Assembly (NCBI RefSeq): GCF_900167115.1
Contig: NZ_FUXZ01000012.1
Location: 40,718 to 104,717, forward strand
Source: Eubacterium uniforme
GTDB lineage: Bacteria > Bacillota > Clostridia > Lachnospirales > Lachnospiraceae
Direction of reading: 5' to 3'
DNA length: 64,000 bases
The notes under the pieces were generated by a model that ran no database searches, had not been told where the DNA came from, and saw only the letters and a program-made list of their open reading frames with translations. The position numbers and the translations under genes were made by a program. This document shows, one piece after another, positions 63,320-64,000 of this stretch (positions within the stretch are counted from its first letter, which is position 1; every line of letters starts with the position of its first letter).

Positions 63320-63646
63320 ATGTTTGATGATGAATTAGTATTATGTGCAAGTAGTGCATATGAGAAAAAGTATTATTTTAATGATAATTATGAGTTACTT
63401 CCACAGACAGTGAAGGATGAACTTAAAATAATGTGTGTTCTTTTTACTGAGGATGTTGGAGGTGTTTTTCTACTTAGATTCTCTGAAGAAGGAGACTTAC
63501 TCTTAGAAACAGAGTGTGATGAGGGTGATCTTTTATATGATGATATTGGAGCGGGACTTAAGATAAAGAAGCTTCAAGACGAAAAAAGAGAATTATTCGA
63601 ATCACTTGAAACATTTTATAAAGTTTTTGTTCTTGGTGAAGAGTAA
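63320..63646 (+). CDS. Conserved small acidic protein (DUF6145-like)
   Basis: 108 aa, soluble and acidic. MFDDELVLCASSAYEKKYYFNDNYELLPQTVKDELKIMCVLFTEDVGGVFLLRF and the closing LQDEKRELFESLETFYKVFVLGE resemble a small conserved Lachnospiraceae protein family, DUF6145 as I recall it. Function unknown. AGGAG precedes ATG 63320. Confidence 0.65.
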   Translation: MFDDELVLCASSAYEKKYYFNDNYELLPQTVKDELKIMCVLFTEDVGGVFLLRFSEEGDLLLETECDEGDLLYDDIGAGLKIKKLQDEKRELFESLETFYKVFVLGEE

Positions 63647-63709
63647 TCATAAATTAGCCTGCAAATAAAAAGTCAAGGCTAAATTTATAAAAATTGAAAA
63701 TTAAATATA

Positions 63710-64000
63710 GGTTGGGAAAAGGCATTAAAAGAAGACCACCACATCAGTGCCGGTCTGATCAGGATCATTTATTAGTTATGATTAATCTGAAAGAGTCGAT
63801 AGATATTCGGTAACTCGTCCATAGTAGACTCGTAAAAACTTATTTGCTCCAGCAGTCATATAGACATAGTACGGTTTACCTTGAGATCTTTTCTTATCAA
63901 GAAATTGATATACCGGATCGTCTATCGGAGCTGTTTTTATAAGTACATCCATTATCTGAAACAGAGTCTTTCGAAGATCAGCAGAACCTCTTTTGGTAGT
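63710..64000 (-). mobile_element. 3' end of an IS110-family insertion element
   Basis: The transposase reading frame enters from the right edge, and a short non-coding end lies behind its stop. GACCACCAC and GTGCCGGTC (63733-63757) form a partial inverted repeat in that end. The exact element boundary (about 63690-63720) cannot be set from one end. Confidence 0.6.
63782..64000 (-). CDS. IS110-family transposase, C-terminal part (cut by window edge)
   Basis: The last 72 codons and stop (63782-63784). TTKRGSADLRKTLFQIMDVL, then DPVYQFLDKKRSQGKPYYVYMTAGANKFLRVYYGRVTEYL, is the C-terminal transposase_20-type region of IS110/IS116/IS902 enzymes. These are DEDD recombinases that insert without target-site repeats and use an element-encoded bridge RNA in the members studied. 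The frame is open to the window edge; whether the element is complete cannot be seen. Confidence 0.85.
   Translation of the reverse strand, partial: TTKRGSADLRKTLFQIMDVLIKTAPIDDPVYQFLDKKRSQGKPYYVYMTAGANKFLRVYYGRVTEYLSTLSD

Overview
The window is AT-rich and has the signature of a fibrolytic, gut- or rumen-type member of the Lachnospiraceae (Butyrivibrio, Pseudobutyrivibrio or a close relative). The evidence is low GC, strong AGGAGG ribosome sites, tandem GH11 xylanases with poly-asparagine linkers, lipoprotein serpins, SLH, BspA-type LRR and fibronectin-III surface proteins, and many cyclic-di-GMP proteins. The genus is inferred from gene content and was not tested by any search. No rRNA, tRNA or CRISPR array was seen.

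Layout. (1) 1-2701, minus strand: an operon of one small lipoprotein and two lipoprotein serpins, the second cut by the window edge. (2) 2764-13143: a consensus promoter drives a cell-wall-anchored von Willebrand A protein, then a 1,426-aa polymorphic toxin. The toxin has a transglutaminase-like core without its cysteine, 20 hexapeptide repeats and a C-terminal toxin tip. Behind it lie its immunity gene and an array of displaced cassettes: an AHH-nuclease tip fragment, an Imm11-type immunity gene, a second toxin-tip fragment and a second immunity paralogue. (3) 13156-13325: a tiny promoter-ORF-terminator unit. (4) 13382-21367: an eight-gene operon with a dead EAL protein, a membrane TasA-like protein, two SipW-type signal peptidases, a membrane-anchored McrB-like AAA+ ATPase, a large coiled-coil partner and two small proteins. 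It is followed by a separately promoted TasA/camelysin-like gene (21408-22571). (5) 22607-31534: an LRR surface protein, a convergent GGDEF-EAL plus DHH-phosphoesterase pair on the minus strand, a DUF4143-type ATPase, and an LRR-SLH-Fn3-Ig surface protein. (6) 31669-45420: a second surface operon with three small SipW-substrate-like proteins and a giant 3,521-aa beta-helix-like exported protein. (7) 45477-50387: a cyclic-di-GMP operon of GGDEF, GGDNF-EAL and PAS-HD-GYP proteins. (8) 50496-56619: a small membrane protein, TrmL, a peptide ABC transporter lacking ATPases here, a membrane protein, a DUF1858 protein and a histone-H1-like protein. (9) 56620-60222: two tandem GH11-CBM36 xylanases. 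(10) 60284-64000: an SH3b protein, an NfeD plus SPFH pair, two small genes and the end of an IS110-family transposase.

How it may work together (inference). Regions 4 and 6 together look like a dedicated assembly and secretion system for TasA-like surface fibres and one giant adhesin. Two ER/archaeal-type signal peptidases would process substrates with a hydrophobic stretch followed by an AWFT-like motif. A membrane AAA+ ATPase and its coiled-coil partner would act in assembly, and a catalytically dead EAL protein would be a candidate c-di-GMP sensor. Five GGDEF, EAL or HD-GYP proteins lie within 37 kb. This is the best candidate in the window for an undescribed system. The polymorphic toxin array is the second.
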